DNA of 32,893 nucleotides, from NCBI GenBank assembly GCA_003281585.1, contig QCBN01000007.1:1-32893 (forward strand). The letters run 5' to 3'. Positions 8,546 to 17,397 of this stretch are shown here, in pieces. Positions within the stretch are counted from its first letter, which is position 1. The number at the start of each line of letters is the position of its first letter. This stretch comes from Prochlorococcus sp. AG-347-I15 (lineage in GTDB: Bacteria > Cyanobacteriota > Cyanobacteriia > PCC-6307 > Cyanobiaceae). The position numbers and the translations under genes are program-made. Under the pieces are notes generated by a model. It did no database searches. It was not told the origin of the DNA and saw only the letters and a program-made list of their open reading frames with translations.

Positions 8546-9688
8546 ATGATTATTAATTCACAAAAAAGATCATTTGGTAAAGGGGCGAAAGTGAGCTTAT
8601 TTACCTTAGGGACAATGCGAGCAACTGAAAGTCTTGAAAAAATGTATAGCATAATAAAAAATGCATATTATGTAGGAATTAACCACATAGAAACAGCACC
8701 TTCTTATGGTGATGCTGAATCACATATTGGGAATTCAATAAAAAAACTAGCATTAGAAGACAACATTCCAGAAAAAGACTGGGTGATTACTACCAAAGTT
8801 TTACCAAAAGGTGATTTTAACTTTTTAAAAAAAAATTTTCAAAATTCTCTTAAAAATTTAAATCGCGAGAAAATTAATAATCTTGCAATTCATGGACTGA
8901 ACTTAAAAAAACATCTAGACTGGGTTCTTACTGGAGAAGGTAAAAAATTCATATCTTGGATTCTTGAGAAGGAACTAATTGATCAAGTTGGTTTTAGTTC
9001 ACACGGAAGTTATTCACTAATTAAAGAAGCAATTAACTGTGAAGTTTTTAGTTTTTGTAGTCTTCATTTACATTATTTAGATCAATCTAAAATTACATTG
9101 GCAGAGGAAGCTATAAAAAAAGGTATGGGAGTATTAGCAATATCGCCTGCTGATAAAGGTGGTAGATTATATTCTCCAAGTAATATTTTGTTAGAGGCCT
9201 CAAAGCCTTTTCATCCATTAGAACTAGCGTATCGATTTTTGTTGGCAAAAGGCATTACAACCTTATCCTTGGGGGCGACAAACAAAAAAGATTTTGAATT
9301 TGCGCATAAACTTAGAAACTCCTTCAAGAAGCTTACAAAACTTGAAAAAAGCGCCCTGAATAAAATTGAGAAAGTTGCTAATGAAAGGTTAAAATCAACC
9401 AAATGTGAACAATGCAGATGTTGTCTTCCATGCCCAAATGAAATCCCTATTCCAGAAATACTTCGTTTAAGGAATATATCTATTGGTTATGGCCAATTGG
9501 AATTTTCAAAAGAAAGATACAATTTAATAGGAAAAGCCGGACACTGGTGGGAAGAAAAAAATTCCTCATTTTGTCAAGAATGTAATGAATGTGTTCCTAA
9601 ATGTCCTAGTCAATTAGATATACCAAATTTATTAAAGCAAACCCATAACTTATTACTTGAAACTCCGACAAAAAGATTATGGGGTTAA
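8546..9688 (+). CDS. Aldo/keto reductase fused to a two-cluster ferredoxin domain (COG1453-like)
   Basis: The first roughly 270 residues form an AKR TIM barrel, with HIETAPSYGDAE carrying the expected active-site Asp/Tyr region, TKVLPKG the Lys and NLAIHGLNL the His. The C-terminal roughly 100 residues carry two 4Fe-4S motifs: C287, C290, C293, C296 (with an extra Cys at 292) and the canonical C343, C346, C349, C353-P. The architecture matches the predicted oxidoreductases of COG1453, whose substrates are unknown. Iron-sulfur centres imply ferredoxin-linked rather than purely NADPH chemistry (inference). Its last 12 bp overlap the end of the opposite-strand gene. Confidence 0.9.
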   Translation: MIINSQKRSFGKGAKVSLFTLGTMRATESLEKMYSIIKNAYYVGINHIETAPSYGDAESHIGNSIKKLALEDNIPEKDWVITTKVLPKGDFNFLKKNFQNSLKNLNREKINNLAIHGLNLKKHLDWVLTGEGKKFISWILEKELIDQVGFSSHGSYSLIKEAINCEVFSFCSLHLHYLDQSKITLAEEAIKKGMGVLAISPADKGGRLYSPSNILLEASKPFHPLELAYRFLLAKGITTLSLGATNKKDFEFAHKLRNSFKKLTKLEKSALNKIEKVANERLKSTKCEQCRCCLPCPNEIPIPEILRLRNISIGYGQLEFSKERYNLIGKAGHWWEEKNSSFCQECNECVPKCPSQLDIPNLLKQTHNLLLETPTKRLWG

Positions 9689-10675
9689 AGACTTATTCCA
9701 GAAATCTTTAAGATTAATTTTTTGTTCATTTGTTAGGACATGGAAAGACCAACTATTTTCCCAACATTTCTGAGAAGGGCCCAAGATGGAGGAGATCTCA
9801 GATTTATATTTACTTTGTAAATAATCACTATTGAATGGTAGATACCAACCCTGACTTACTAATTTATCTACTATTGATTTATTTTCTAGAGATTTAATCC
9901 ATTTAATTAATATCGCATTATTTAGATTTGATCGACTTAGTAGAAAATGCCACATCAAAGGTACGCCTTGGTTTGGGAAAACTAAAGAAAGTCTTGGATC
10001 TATTTTTAAATATTTTGAACAGAGACTATAAGGAACTATTGCGACACAAGCATCAGAATTAATTAACCAATTGAGCATATTTTTATCATCAAATAACATT
10101 GCTTGGCTTTTGAGTTTTTTTAAGGAATTAGATGAATTAATTTTTTGAGAAATTGACAGTATTATTCTGGGACTTTTTGGAAAAATAATTTTCCCAGTTA
10201 ATTTTTTAGAGAGAAGAAAATCCCAAGAAGTTCTGGCTGGATTTATTAATTCTTTATTGTTTTTAATGATAATTGTATAAGGTACTACGCCAATAGGAAA
10301 TAATTTACTGCTCTGATTTTGATTAAAACTTTTCAAAAAATTTATCGATCTCTTATCCAAATTTTTGATCAATGGATATTGATTTATTTTTTCAAATTCT
10401 TCAAAATTTATACTAGTAATCCATCCATCGTTTATTAAAGTAAAGTCAGAATTGGAAATTGTGCGTCTATTTTTTTGTAGGTGGATACTTTCAAAATTAA
10501 CTTTTTCCTGCTTCCAATCTTTTGGAATCGTATCTATAAAAGATTCTGGATAAAAAGAATTTTGAAGTGCAATTTTTATTTTACTACTATGATTACTGCA
10601 AGAGTTTAAAAGAAATAATAGCGAAAACTTACCATAATTTAAAAAATCTCTTCTGCTTACAAATTTTGAAAACAT
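9677..10675 (-). CDS. Probable Tat-exported lipoprotein, solute-binding-protein-like
   Basis: The N-terminus has a twin-arginine motif SRRDFL (R8, R9), a hydrophobic stretch and a lipobox LNSC with Cys at residue 26, so a membrane-anchored periplasmic protein is predicted. The mature part (about 300 aa) resembles family 1-type extracellular binding proteins such as polyamine or Fe(III) binders, for example GKIIFPKSPRIILS and the region ending CVAIVPYSLCSKYL. Overall similarity is weak to my eye. It starts immediately after the stop of the CobT-like gene with no gap. No ABC permease or ATPase is adjacent, so the transport partner, if any, is elsewhere. Confidence 0.7.
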   Translation of the reverse strand: MFSKFVSRRDFLNYGKFSLLFLLNSCSNHSSKIKIALQNSFYPESFIDTIPKDWKQEKVNFESIHLQKNRRTISNSDFTLINDGWITSINFEEFEKINQYPLIKNLDKRSINFLKSFNQNQSSKLFPIGVVPYTIIIKNNKELINPARTSWDFLLSKKLTGKIIFPKSPRIILSISQKINSSNSLKKLKSQAMLFDDKNMLNWLINSDACVAIVPYSLCSKYLKIDPRLSLVFPNQGVPLMWHFLLSRSNLNNAILIKWIKSLENKSIVDKLVSQGWYLPFNSDYLQSKYKSEISSILGPSQKCWENSWSFHVLTNEQKINLKDFWNKSLTP

Positions 10676-11848
10676 TCAGCAATCCTTCTCTAAAGAAATT
10701 TGACCTAGGCCCTTCATCATTTCCAGATTTTGTTGACACAATGAAACTATTTCATCATTTTTAAATCCATCTAAGAAAGCAAGCAATGATATTCCACCAG
10801 CACCTACACCCTCTTTTACATGTCCTAATTCATAATCCTTCAATTCTTTGTATTTTGAAGATTTAAAATTTAAAGGACTTGCTAAACCTAATAATTTGAC
10901 ATCATATTTTTCATTAATTAGATTTAATAAATCATTTAGAGAATCATCTTTCAAAAGCCACCCAGTTGTTGCAATAAAAACATCTTCAAAAAAGTCAACT
11001 TCATTTTTTACATCTATGAATTCTAAGACAAGCAAAATGATCGCTATCATCTGACTTCCCCCAGATAATATTACAGGTTGTTTTGCTAACCTAGCACCAA
11101 TTAATAAACCCATTGAGAAAGCTTGGAAAGGATCACCTACCGCCGCGACAACATCAAAAGAGTCAAAATCAGTCTCAAGATTTGCATTTAGAAGTCCTTT
11201 TTGAACTACTTTTCTTCTTAGTTCTCTTGGAGCTTTAAACAAACTACTCCCTACTAAATTAGACACCCGCAAACCAAAAGCCTCCATTACTGCCTGAGCA
11301 GTTGTGGTGCCCCCTGGTACAGATTCAGAAATTAAGATGGGTTGTTTTGAAGATTTTCCTATAGCTAGACCTCTTTCATAGAGATTTAAAACTCTCTCTT
11401 TGGCCATAGATTTGCCTGTAGTAAGACAATTTGATGGACCCAAATTTTTATCTTCAACAACCAAATGATTAAAGTAAGGCTTTTCTTCTATTCCCAGAGG
11501 AACAATGACTGGATAAATGTTTATAAGCTTTGAACAAACATGGCTTATCAGGGCCGGTGTTACTCCTGCATTGAGAAGAGGCAATTTATATTTATGATCT
11601 TTTGAAGCACCCTTAATCAAAAATTCGGCATCTGCGAGCGCAGTTTTTCTCCGTGATTTTGCATTAATACCTGCAGCGGAAATTCCAGGAATTTGAGATG
11701 TATTAGTACCTGCAATTACAAGAAATATTTTGAAGTTACTTATATTCTTTTTCAGTATGTCTATCTTATTAAGTTGATTTTTTTTATTGGATTCATTACC
11801 AAATAAATTTATCCCTAGTTCTGTTTTATACAATCTTAATTTTTTCAT
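10676..11848 (-). CDS. CobT-like phosphoribosyltransferase family protein (TIGR00303)
   Basis: This 390-residue protein resembles nicotinate-nucleotide:dimethylbenzimidazole phosphoribosyltransferase in the divergent cyanobacterial/archaeal group. Characteristic stretches are VIAGTNTSQIPGISAAG, SESVPGGTTTAQAV, LSGGSQMIAI and EGVGAGG. True CobT activates the lower ligand of cobamides. Prochlorococcus is known to make pseudocobalamin with adenine as lower ligand, so the actual substrate of this homologue is open. Its ATG overlaps the stop of the DUF2232 gene by 4 bp, and the lipoprotein gene follows directly, suggesting one operon. Confidence 0.82.
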   Translation of the reverse strand: MKKLRLYKTELGINLFGNESNKKNQLNKIDILKKNISNFKIFLVIAGTNTSQIPGISAAGINAKSRRKTALADAEFLIKGASKDHKYKLPLLNAGVTPALISHVCSKLINIYPVIVPLGIEEKPYFNHLVVEDKNLGPSNCLTTGKSMAKERVLNLYERGLAIGKSSKQPILISESVPGGTTTAQAVMEAFGLRVSNLVGSSLFKAPRELRRKVVQKGLLNANLETDFDSFDVVAAVGDPFQAFSMGLLIGARLAKQPVILSGGSQMIAIILLVLEFIDVKNEVDFFEDVFIATTGWLLKDDSLNDLLNLINEKYDVKLLGLASPLNFKSSKYKELKDYELGHVKEGVGAGGISLLAFLDGFKNDEIVSLCQQNLEMMKGLGQISLEKDC

Positions 11849-12483
11849 TTATTTAAATCAAGTAAGCCATTTAATAATCTTGGAGGATCTGGGATAGTTA
11901 ATTTAAATCTAGGTAACAGATAATAGGCAACTATATGTACTGTTAATACATAAACTATTTCTTGAAAAATTATTAATAAAATTGCACCTAATTGGATACT
12001 CAAAATTGAGGGATATAGAGGCAAATTAAATAATCCAATAAACTTCTCAATTAGACCATAACTAGCTCTAGTAATTAAAACCCAAAGATTATCTCCAACC
12101 AACGTAGATAATGCTATTACTCTTATTAAGAAACCAAGGGTTCCAATCACAACTCCTACAGTTAAACTAAGCTTCCAACTCTTTTCTTTAAACCAACACC
12201 ACCCTAACCAAAAAGCCAAGATCCCATAAGGAAATAAAAATAAAGTTCCTCTAACAGGACCCATAATTATGAATAAAAGTAGAAATTGTATTAAGAGGCC
12301 TTCCAATGCAATTTTAGTTCCTCTTCTCAAGTGCAACAAGATCATTGGGAGGGGTAAAATCAACCTTAATAAAGCTCCCCCAATAGGTAAATAATATAGA
12401 GCAACCCATAATAAAGATGAAAGAGATGCTAAATATGAGGTCTCGACAATATTTAATGCTTCAGTTTTTGTTGTTATTTTCAT
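11845..12483 (-). CDS. DUF2232-type multispanning membrane protein
   Basis: The 212-residue product is almost entirely hydrophobic, with about six membrane segments broken by short basic loops such as HLRRGTKIALEG and WCWFKEKSWK. It matches the general pattern of YybS/DUF2232 proteins, which resemble the membrane S-components of ECF vitamin transporters; this assignment is from pattern only. It is translationally coupled (ATGA) to the CobT-like gene, which would fit a cofactor-precursor uptake role, but that is inference. The start is the ATG at 12481-12483. Confidence 0.7.
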   Translation of the reverse strand: MKITTKTEALNIVETSYLASLSSLLWVALYYLPIGGALLRLILPLPMILLHLRRGTKIALEGLLIQFLLLFIIMGPVRGTLFLFPYGILAFWLGWCWFKEKSWKLSLTVGVVIGTLGFLIRVIALSTLVGDNLWVLITRASYGLIEKFIGLFNLPLYPSILSIQLGAILLIIFQEIVYVLTVHIVAYYLLPRFKLTIPDPPRLLNGLLDLNK

Positions 12484-12503
12484 TTGTTGTTGAATATTTT
12501 TAA

Positions 12504-13073
12504 TTAATTTTTATTCATACTTTTATTTCTTGAATCTAAGATACGTTCAATCTTCTCTATTTCAAAATTTAACTCAGAATTACTTAATATGGAACTTAAC
12601 TCCTCCGTGGGATCTTTTGGATCTACATCTTTTAAGATAAGGATTAGTTTGTAAGATTGGAGCCCAATTTTTCTATTTTTTGAAAGATTCTTTATTTCGC
12701 TATTTTTTTGTTTTGGTCTCTTTTCTAAATTTATATCCTTTTTATTTTCTGGAACATTTTTTGGCTTTCCTAATTTTTTAATTTTTTTATTTTTTATACC
12801 ATTAATTTTTTTGTTTTCTTTTTCTAAATTTTTATCCTGTTTATTTTTAAGAAAAGTTTTTGAATTTTCTAACTGATTTTTATCATCAATTTCTTTGTTT
12901 TCTTTTTCTACAATTTTTTTATTTCCTAAATTATTTTGTAAATCTTCATTTTGGCTTGTTTTTTCTAAATCATTAAAACTACTTTCTAGAAAATTTCCAA
13001 TCGTTCCTCCAGAGCATGATTGCAAGAAAATTAAAAAAATTAATAAAAAAAATTCTTTTTTTTTAAAAATCAT
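12504..13073 (-). CDS. Lys/Asn-rich predicted lipoprotein of unknown function
   Basis: The 189-residue protein begins with three lysines, a hydrophobic run and a lipobox ending LQSC (Cys about residue 20), so it should be lipid-anchored. Residues about 35-140 are low-complexity, dominated by Lys, Asn, Glu and Asp. The final roughly 50 residues (LQSYKLILILKDVDPKDPTEE onward in the protein) look like a folded, conserved tail. It lies 8 bp after topA and 20 bp before the DUF2232 gene on the same strand. I know no function. The middle section may be a flexible periplasmic linker. Confidence 0.65.
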   Translation of the reverse strand: MIFKKKEFFLLIFLIFLQSCSGGTIGNFLESSFNDLEKTSQNEDLQNNLGNKKIVEKENKEIDDKNQLENSKTFLKNKQDKNLEKENKKINGIKNKKIKKLGKPKNVPENKKDINLEKRPKQKNSEIKNLSKNRKIGLQSYKLILILKDVDPKDPTEELSSILSNSELNFEIEKIERILDSRNKSMNKN

Positions 13074-13081
13074 ATTTTTTC

Positions 13082-15685
13082 CTAACTTTTCCTTTTTCTT
13101 GTAGTTTTTTTAATTAGTTTTGTTTTTTTTGAAATAGATCCTTTTTTATCTTTTAATTTTGCTTCTAAAAGAAATACAGCATCATCTAGCGATAATTTTT
13201 CTAAGTCAGTATCCTTAGCAATCGAGACATTAGTTTTACCACATTTTAAATAGACGCCATATCTTCCATTTAATATTTGGATTTTTTCTTTAAATTCTTT
13301 CGATTTTCCAAAGTCTTTAAGTACCTCTTGACCACCTCTACCCATTTTTGGCATCGACAGAATTTCTAATGCTCGTCTTATATCTATTGTAAAAACATCA
13401 TCCTCTTTCTTCAATGATCTGTTTTCAGATTCATTTTCATTTTTAATCCATTTAATATAAGGTCCAAATCTTCCTCTATCAGCCTCAACCACTCCCCCTT
13501 CAGGATGAACTCCTAACAATCTAGGCAAGCTTAAAAGTTCAAGAGCCTGATCTAGATTTAGATCATCAGTTTTTAACTCTTTAGGTAATGAAGCTCTTCT
13601 TGGTTTAGCTTTATCTTGATCATTATTTCCCAATTGTACGTAAGGTCCATAAGGGCCAAATCTTAAAAAGACTTTTTCCCCAGTTTTTGGATCAGTTCCA
13701 AGATCTGATGGGCCACTTAAGATTTGATCAACTTGCTTTATGTCTAAATCTCCAGGAGTAATATCCATTGGAAGATTACCTTTCGCCTGAATTTCATTAC
13801 CAGATTCATCAATTTTTGTACCCTCTAGCCAAGGTCCGTTAGAGCCTATTCTGACTACACAAGGAAGGTCTTCGAAATCAACTTGTCTATAAGCCTTACC
13901 GTCAATATCACCCTCTGTTTTCTGAACTTTTACCTCCAAACCATTTTTACCTTTATAGAAAGTTTCGAGGTATGGGAGCCACTCAAGATTGCCTGAAGAT
14001 ATTTCATCCAATGACGATTCCATTTTTGCAGTAAAGGTAGTATCAACCAAATCAGGAAAATGTTCTTCTAATAGAGCAGTAACAGCAAAAGCAGTAAACG
14101 TTGGTGCCAAAGTATTGGAAGATATATTCGCATAACCTCTATCCACTATTGTCCCAATAATGCTTGCATAAGTAGAAGGTCTTCCAATTCCTTCTTTTTC
14201 AAGAACTTTAACTAATGCAGCCTCTGTATATCTTGCAGGAGGTTTAGTTTCATGAAAAGTAGATTCCTTATTGGTAACTTCAAGACATGTCCCAGTTGTT
14301 AAGTTTGGGAGAATAATTTCTTGTTGTTCAAGGGATGAATTTGGGTCATCACTTCCCTCGACATAAGCTCTGAAGAATCCTGCGAAATCAATACTTTTCC
14401 CACTCGATTTAAATAATCCATCCCCCACGCTAATCTCAGCATTAATCATTGTTAGCCTAGCTTCCGCCATTTGACTAGCTATAGTTCTTTTCCAAATTAA
14501 TTCGTAAATAGATAAGTCTCTACCTGTTAGATTAGTTTCCTTTGGAGTCTTAAATACCTCACCTGCCGGCCTAATAGCTTCGTGTGCTTCTTGAGCATTT
14601 CTTGCAGTTGAATTAAATTTTCTTGGTGAGTTAGATAGATATTCTTTTCCATACATAGAACTAACGCATTCTCTAGCAGCTCTTGTGGCTTGTTCGGAAA
14701 GATGAACTGAATCAGTTCTCATATATGTTATGAAACCTCTTTCATATAGACCTTGTGCACATCTCATAGTTTCTCTTGCAGACAAACGAAACTTCCTATT
14801 TGCTTCTTGTTGTAATGTGCTAGTTGTAAATGGAGGTACTGGCTTACGAGTGGATGGCTTTTTTTCGATTTTTGAGACTAGCCAATCCTCTGAGGAAAAA
14901 GTCTTCAATAAATCATTTACTTGTTCTTCTCCAATTATTAAGGATTTGTTTCCTTCTTTTAATTTACCGGTTTGTTCGTCGAAATCGGAGCCGTTAGAAA
15001 TTCTTTGACCGTTTAAACTGAATAATTTAGTTTCAAAAGTAACATTATCTTTTACGAGGGAAGCTTTAATCCCCCAGTAACTAGCTTTTTTAAAGGATCT
15101 TCTTTCTCTCTCTCTCCTAACAAGAAGTCTTACAGAAACTGATTGAACACGACCAGCAGATAGTCGGGGGGCTACCTTCTTCCAAAGTAAAGGAGATAAT
15201 TCATATCCAAAAAGTCTATCCAAGATTCTTCTTGTTTCTTGAGCCTGAACAAGTTCCATATCAATTTCTCTAGTTTGGTCTAAAGCTTTATTAATTGCCT
15301 TCTTCGTAATTTCATGAAAAACCATTCTCTTAGTTGGTATTTTCGGCTTAAGTATTTGCAGGAGATGCCAGCTAATACTCTCTCCCTCTCTATCTTCATC
15401 AGTTGCCAGTAATAGCTGGGTCGCGCCTTTTAATGCATCTTTCAACTCTTTAACAACCTTTTTCTTATCTTTTGGAACTATATAAAGTGGTTCAAAATCT
15501 TCTGTTGTATTAACTCCTATCCTTGACCATTTTTCCTTTTTAACAGCAGCTGGAATTTCAGCAGCTCCTTTTGGAAGATCTCTTACGTGTCCCATTGAAG
15601 CGAGAACTTCAAAATTAGAAGGCAAAAACTTTCTTATAGTTTTTGCTTTTGTGGGACTTTCAACAATAACAAGTGTGTGATCCAA
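13082..15685 (-). CDS. topA: DNA topoisomerase I (type IA)
   Basis: This enzyme relaxes negative supercoils by passing a strand through a transient 5'-phosphotyrosyl break. The TOPRIM domain is at the N-terminus (LVIVESPTKAKTIRKFL; ATDEDREGE), and the catalytic Tyr is residue 321 in GFITYMRTDS. The C-terminal third carries GPYGPYVQLG, GRFGPYIKW and GRYGVYLK repeats instead of the Zn-finger Cys sets of E. coli TopA, as is common in cyanobacteria, and ends in a Lys/Arg tail. The start is a TTG (15683-15685); no ATG precedes the conserved TOPRIM start. 867 aa is normal length. Confidence 0.97.
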   Translation of the reverse strand: MDHTLVIVESPTKAKTIRKFLPSNFEVLASMGHVRDLPKGAAEIPAAVKKEKWSRIGVNTTEDFEPLYIVPKDKKKVVKELKDALKGATQLLLATDEDREGESISWHLLQILKPKIPTKRMVFHEITKKAINKALDQTREIDMELVQAQETRRILDRLFGYELSPLLWKKVAPRLSAGRVQSVSVRLLVRRERERRSFKKASYWGIKASLVKDNVTFETKLFSLNGQRISNGSDFDEQTGKLKEGNKSLIIGEEQVNDLLKTFSSEDWLVSKIEKKPSTRKPVPPFTTSTLQQEANRKFRLSARETMRCAQGLYERGFITYMRTDSVHLSEQATRAARECVSSMYGKEYLSNSPRKFNSTARNAQEAHEAIRPAGEVFKTPKETNLTGRDLSIYELIWKRTIASQMAEARLTMINAEISVGDGLFKSSGKSIDFAGFFRAYVEGSDDPNSSLEQQEIILPNLTTGTCLEVTNKESTFHETKPPARYTEAALVKVLEKEGIGRPSTYASIIGTIVDRGYANISSNTLAPTFTAFAVTALLEEHFPDLVDTTFTAKMESSLDEISSGNLEWLPYLETFYKGKNGLEVKVQKTEGDIDGKAYRQVDFEDLPCVVRIGSNGPWLEGTKIDESGNEIQAKGNLPMDITPGDLDIKQVDQILSGPSDLGTDPKTGEKVFLRFGPYGPYVQLGNNDQDKAKPRRASLPKELKTDDLNLDQALELLSLPRLLGVHPEGGVVEADRGRFGPYIKWIKNENESENRSLKKEDDVFTIDIRRALEILSMPKMGRGGQEVLKDFGKSKEFKEKIQILNGRYGVYLKCGKTNVSIAKDTDLEKLSLDDAVFLLEAKLKDKKGSISKKTKLIKKTTRKRKS

Positions 15686-15770
15686 GGTTTATTTCAAAAA
15701 TTGGTGTTTTTGTTCAGTTAGGGCATATTATGATTATTTGAAGTTTTTTCAAGTAACTTCTTCTTAAAAT

Positions 15771-15798
15771 TTCAAAAATCATACCCACAAATTATAAT
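15771..15798 (+). promoter_or_regulatory. Possible sigma-70 promoter for ndhB
   Basis: A perfect TATAAT at 15793-15798 is preceded, with a 16-bp spacer, by TTCAAA at 15771-15776, which matches four of six bases of the -35 consensus. It lies 63 bp before the ndhB start in the topA-ndhB divergent gap. A 6-bp inverted repeat (GAAGTT 15740-15745, AACTTC 15755-15760) lies just upstream and could be an operator, or chance. Confidence 0.4.
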
Positions 15799-15860
15799 CA
15801 AGTTAAGATTAACTCTTAGACTCTTACAATCAAACATCTAATTTAATCCAATTTAATAAA

Positions 15861-17381
15861 GTGCCCAACGAAATCTTTACAATTAATTTAAATGCTCAAG
15901 CCATTATTCCAGAGGCTTTTATTTTATTAGGTATTGTTGGAACACTTCTCGTAGATTTAGCTGGAGAAAAAACCGCATCAAAATGGGCACCAATAATTTG
16001 TTATTTATCAATTGGCAGCTCTCTTATTAGTTTGGCATTGCAATGGAGTAATCCGGCAGAAAGCGCATTCCTTGGGTCCTTTAATTCAGATAATTTGGCA
16101 ATCGCATTTAGAGCAATAATTTCTTTATCTACCTTAGTATCTTTACTTATAAGTTGGAGGTATACAGAACAAAGTGGTAGTCCAATTGGCGAGTTTGCCG
16201 CGATAGTTCTCTCGGCCACCCTTGGTGCAATGCTTTTGTGTGGATCTACTGACCTTATAAGTGTATTTATATCTCTGGAAACTTTATCTGTAGCAAGTTA
16301 CTTACTTTCTGGTTACCTCAAAAGAGATCCAAGAAGTTCAGAAGCAGCCTTAAAATACCTCCTTGTTGGTTCAGCTGCTGCTGCTGTCTATTTATATGGA
16401 TCCTCTTTCCTTTATGGATTAAGTGGTTCAACAAACTTAGCGACCATAGGTTTAGAGATTATCAATAAGCCATCCTTCATCACTTCACTAACTCTTGTAT
16501 TTGTCTTATCAACAGTTGCATTTAAAATTGCAGCTGTTCCCTTTCATCAATGGACTCCTGATGTATATGAGGGTTCACCTACACCTGTAGTAGCTTTTTT
16601 ATCTGTTGGTTCAAAAACAGCGGGCTTTGCATTTGCAATAAGAATATTAAGCACAACTTTCTCTTCTTTTGACGAAGAATGGAAACTTTTATTTACCATT
16701 TTGGCCATATTGAGCATGGCACTAGGAAATGTTGTAGCTCTAGCTCAAACCTCAATGAAAAGGATGCTTGCTTACAGTTCTATTGGACAGGCCGGATTTG
16801 TAATGATTGGAATAGTATCTGGCACACAAGATGGTTTATCAGCTGCTGTTTTATATTTAGCTGCATATTTGTTTATGAATTTGGGTGCATTTTCTTGTGT
16901 AATACTTTTCTCACTAAGAACTGGTTCTGACAGAATTCTTGATTACTCAGGACTTTATCAAAAAGATCCTCTCATTACATTAGGCTTAAGCCTTTGTCTT
17001 CTCTCTCTTGGAGGTTTACCTCCAATGTTAGGATTTTTTGGAAAGATATACTTGTTCTTTGCAGGTTGGGCAAATCATCAATATCTATTAGTAATAGTTG
17101 GATTGGTAACTTCAGTTATTTCTATTTATTACTACATTTCAGTGATAAAAATGATGGTAGTAAAAGAACCACAGGAAGCCTCTGAAATAGTCAAATCATA
17201 TCCTGAAATTAATTGGGGAATTGTAGGATTACCTCCGTTGAGAATTGCACTTTATACTTGCGTCGCAGTAACTGCTCTTGGAGGAATCCTTTCTAACCCT
17301 CTTTTTAAATTGGCTAATACAGCAGTTTCAGAAACTCCTTTCTTACAAGATATTATTGCTACAGCAAACAATATTTCCTAG
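15861..17381 (+). CDS. ndhB: NAD(P)H-quinone oxidoreductase subunit 2 (NDH-1)
   Basis: This is one of the antiporter-like proton-pumping subunits of the photosynthetic NDH-1 complex, which takes electrons from ferredoxin to plastoquinone for cyclic flow and respiration. The 506-residue sequence has about 14 membrane helices. Conserved features include [19 protein letters not shown], the Lys-bearing [20 protein letters not shown], and [16 protein letters not shown]. Translation begins at a GTG (15861-15863). It is divergent from topA and followed after 16 bp by an ABC ATPase gene on the same strand. Thylakoid or plasma-membrane location is expected. Confidence 0.97.
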   Translation: MPNEIFTINLNAQAIIPEAFILLGIVGTLLVDLAGEKTASKWAPIICYLSIGSSLISLALQWSNPAESAFLGSFNSDNLAIAFRAIISLSTLVSLLISWRYTEQSGSPIGEFAAIVLSATLGAMLLCGSTDLISVFISLETLSVASYLLSGYLKRDPRSSEAALKYLLVGSAAAAVYLYGSSFLYGLSGSTNLATIGLEIINKPSFITSLTLVFVLSTVAFKIAAVPFHQWTPDVYEGSPTPVVAFLSVGSKTAGFAFAIRILSTTFSSFDEEWKLLFTILAILSMALGNVVALAQTSMKRMLAYSSIGQAGFVMIGIVSGTQDGLSAAVLYLAAYLFMNLGAFSCVILFSLRTGSDRILDYSGLYQKDPLITLGLSLCLLSLGGLPPMLGFFGKIYLFFAGWANHQYLLVIVGLVTSVISIYYYISVIKMMVVKEPQEASEIVKSYPEINWGIVGLPPLRIALYTCVAVTALGGILSNPLFKLANTAVSETPFLQDIIATANNIS

Positions 17382-17397
17382 AAGAATTCTTCAACAA

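Noticed and set aside
14730..15008. Open frame antisense to topA
   Set aside because: Mirror of conserved topA codons; no start signal or recognisable domain.
17278..17397. Upstream extension of the ABC ATPase into ndhB
   Set aside because: The 40 extra residues are the ndhB sequence in another frame; ATPase homology starts at the ATG 17398.
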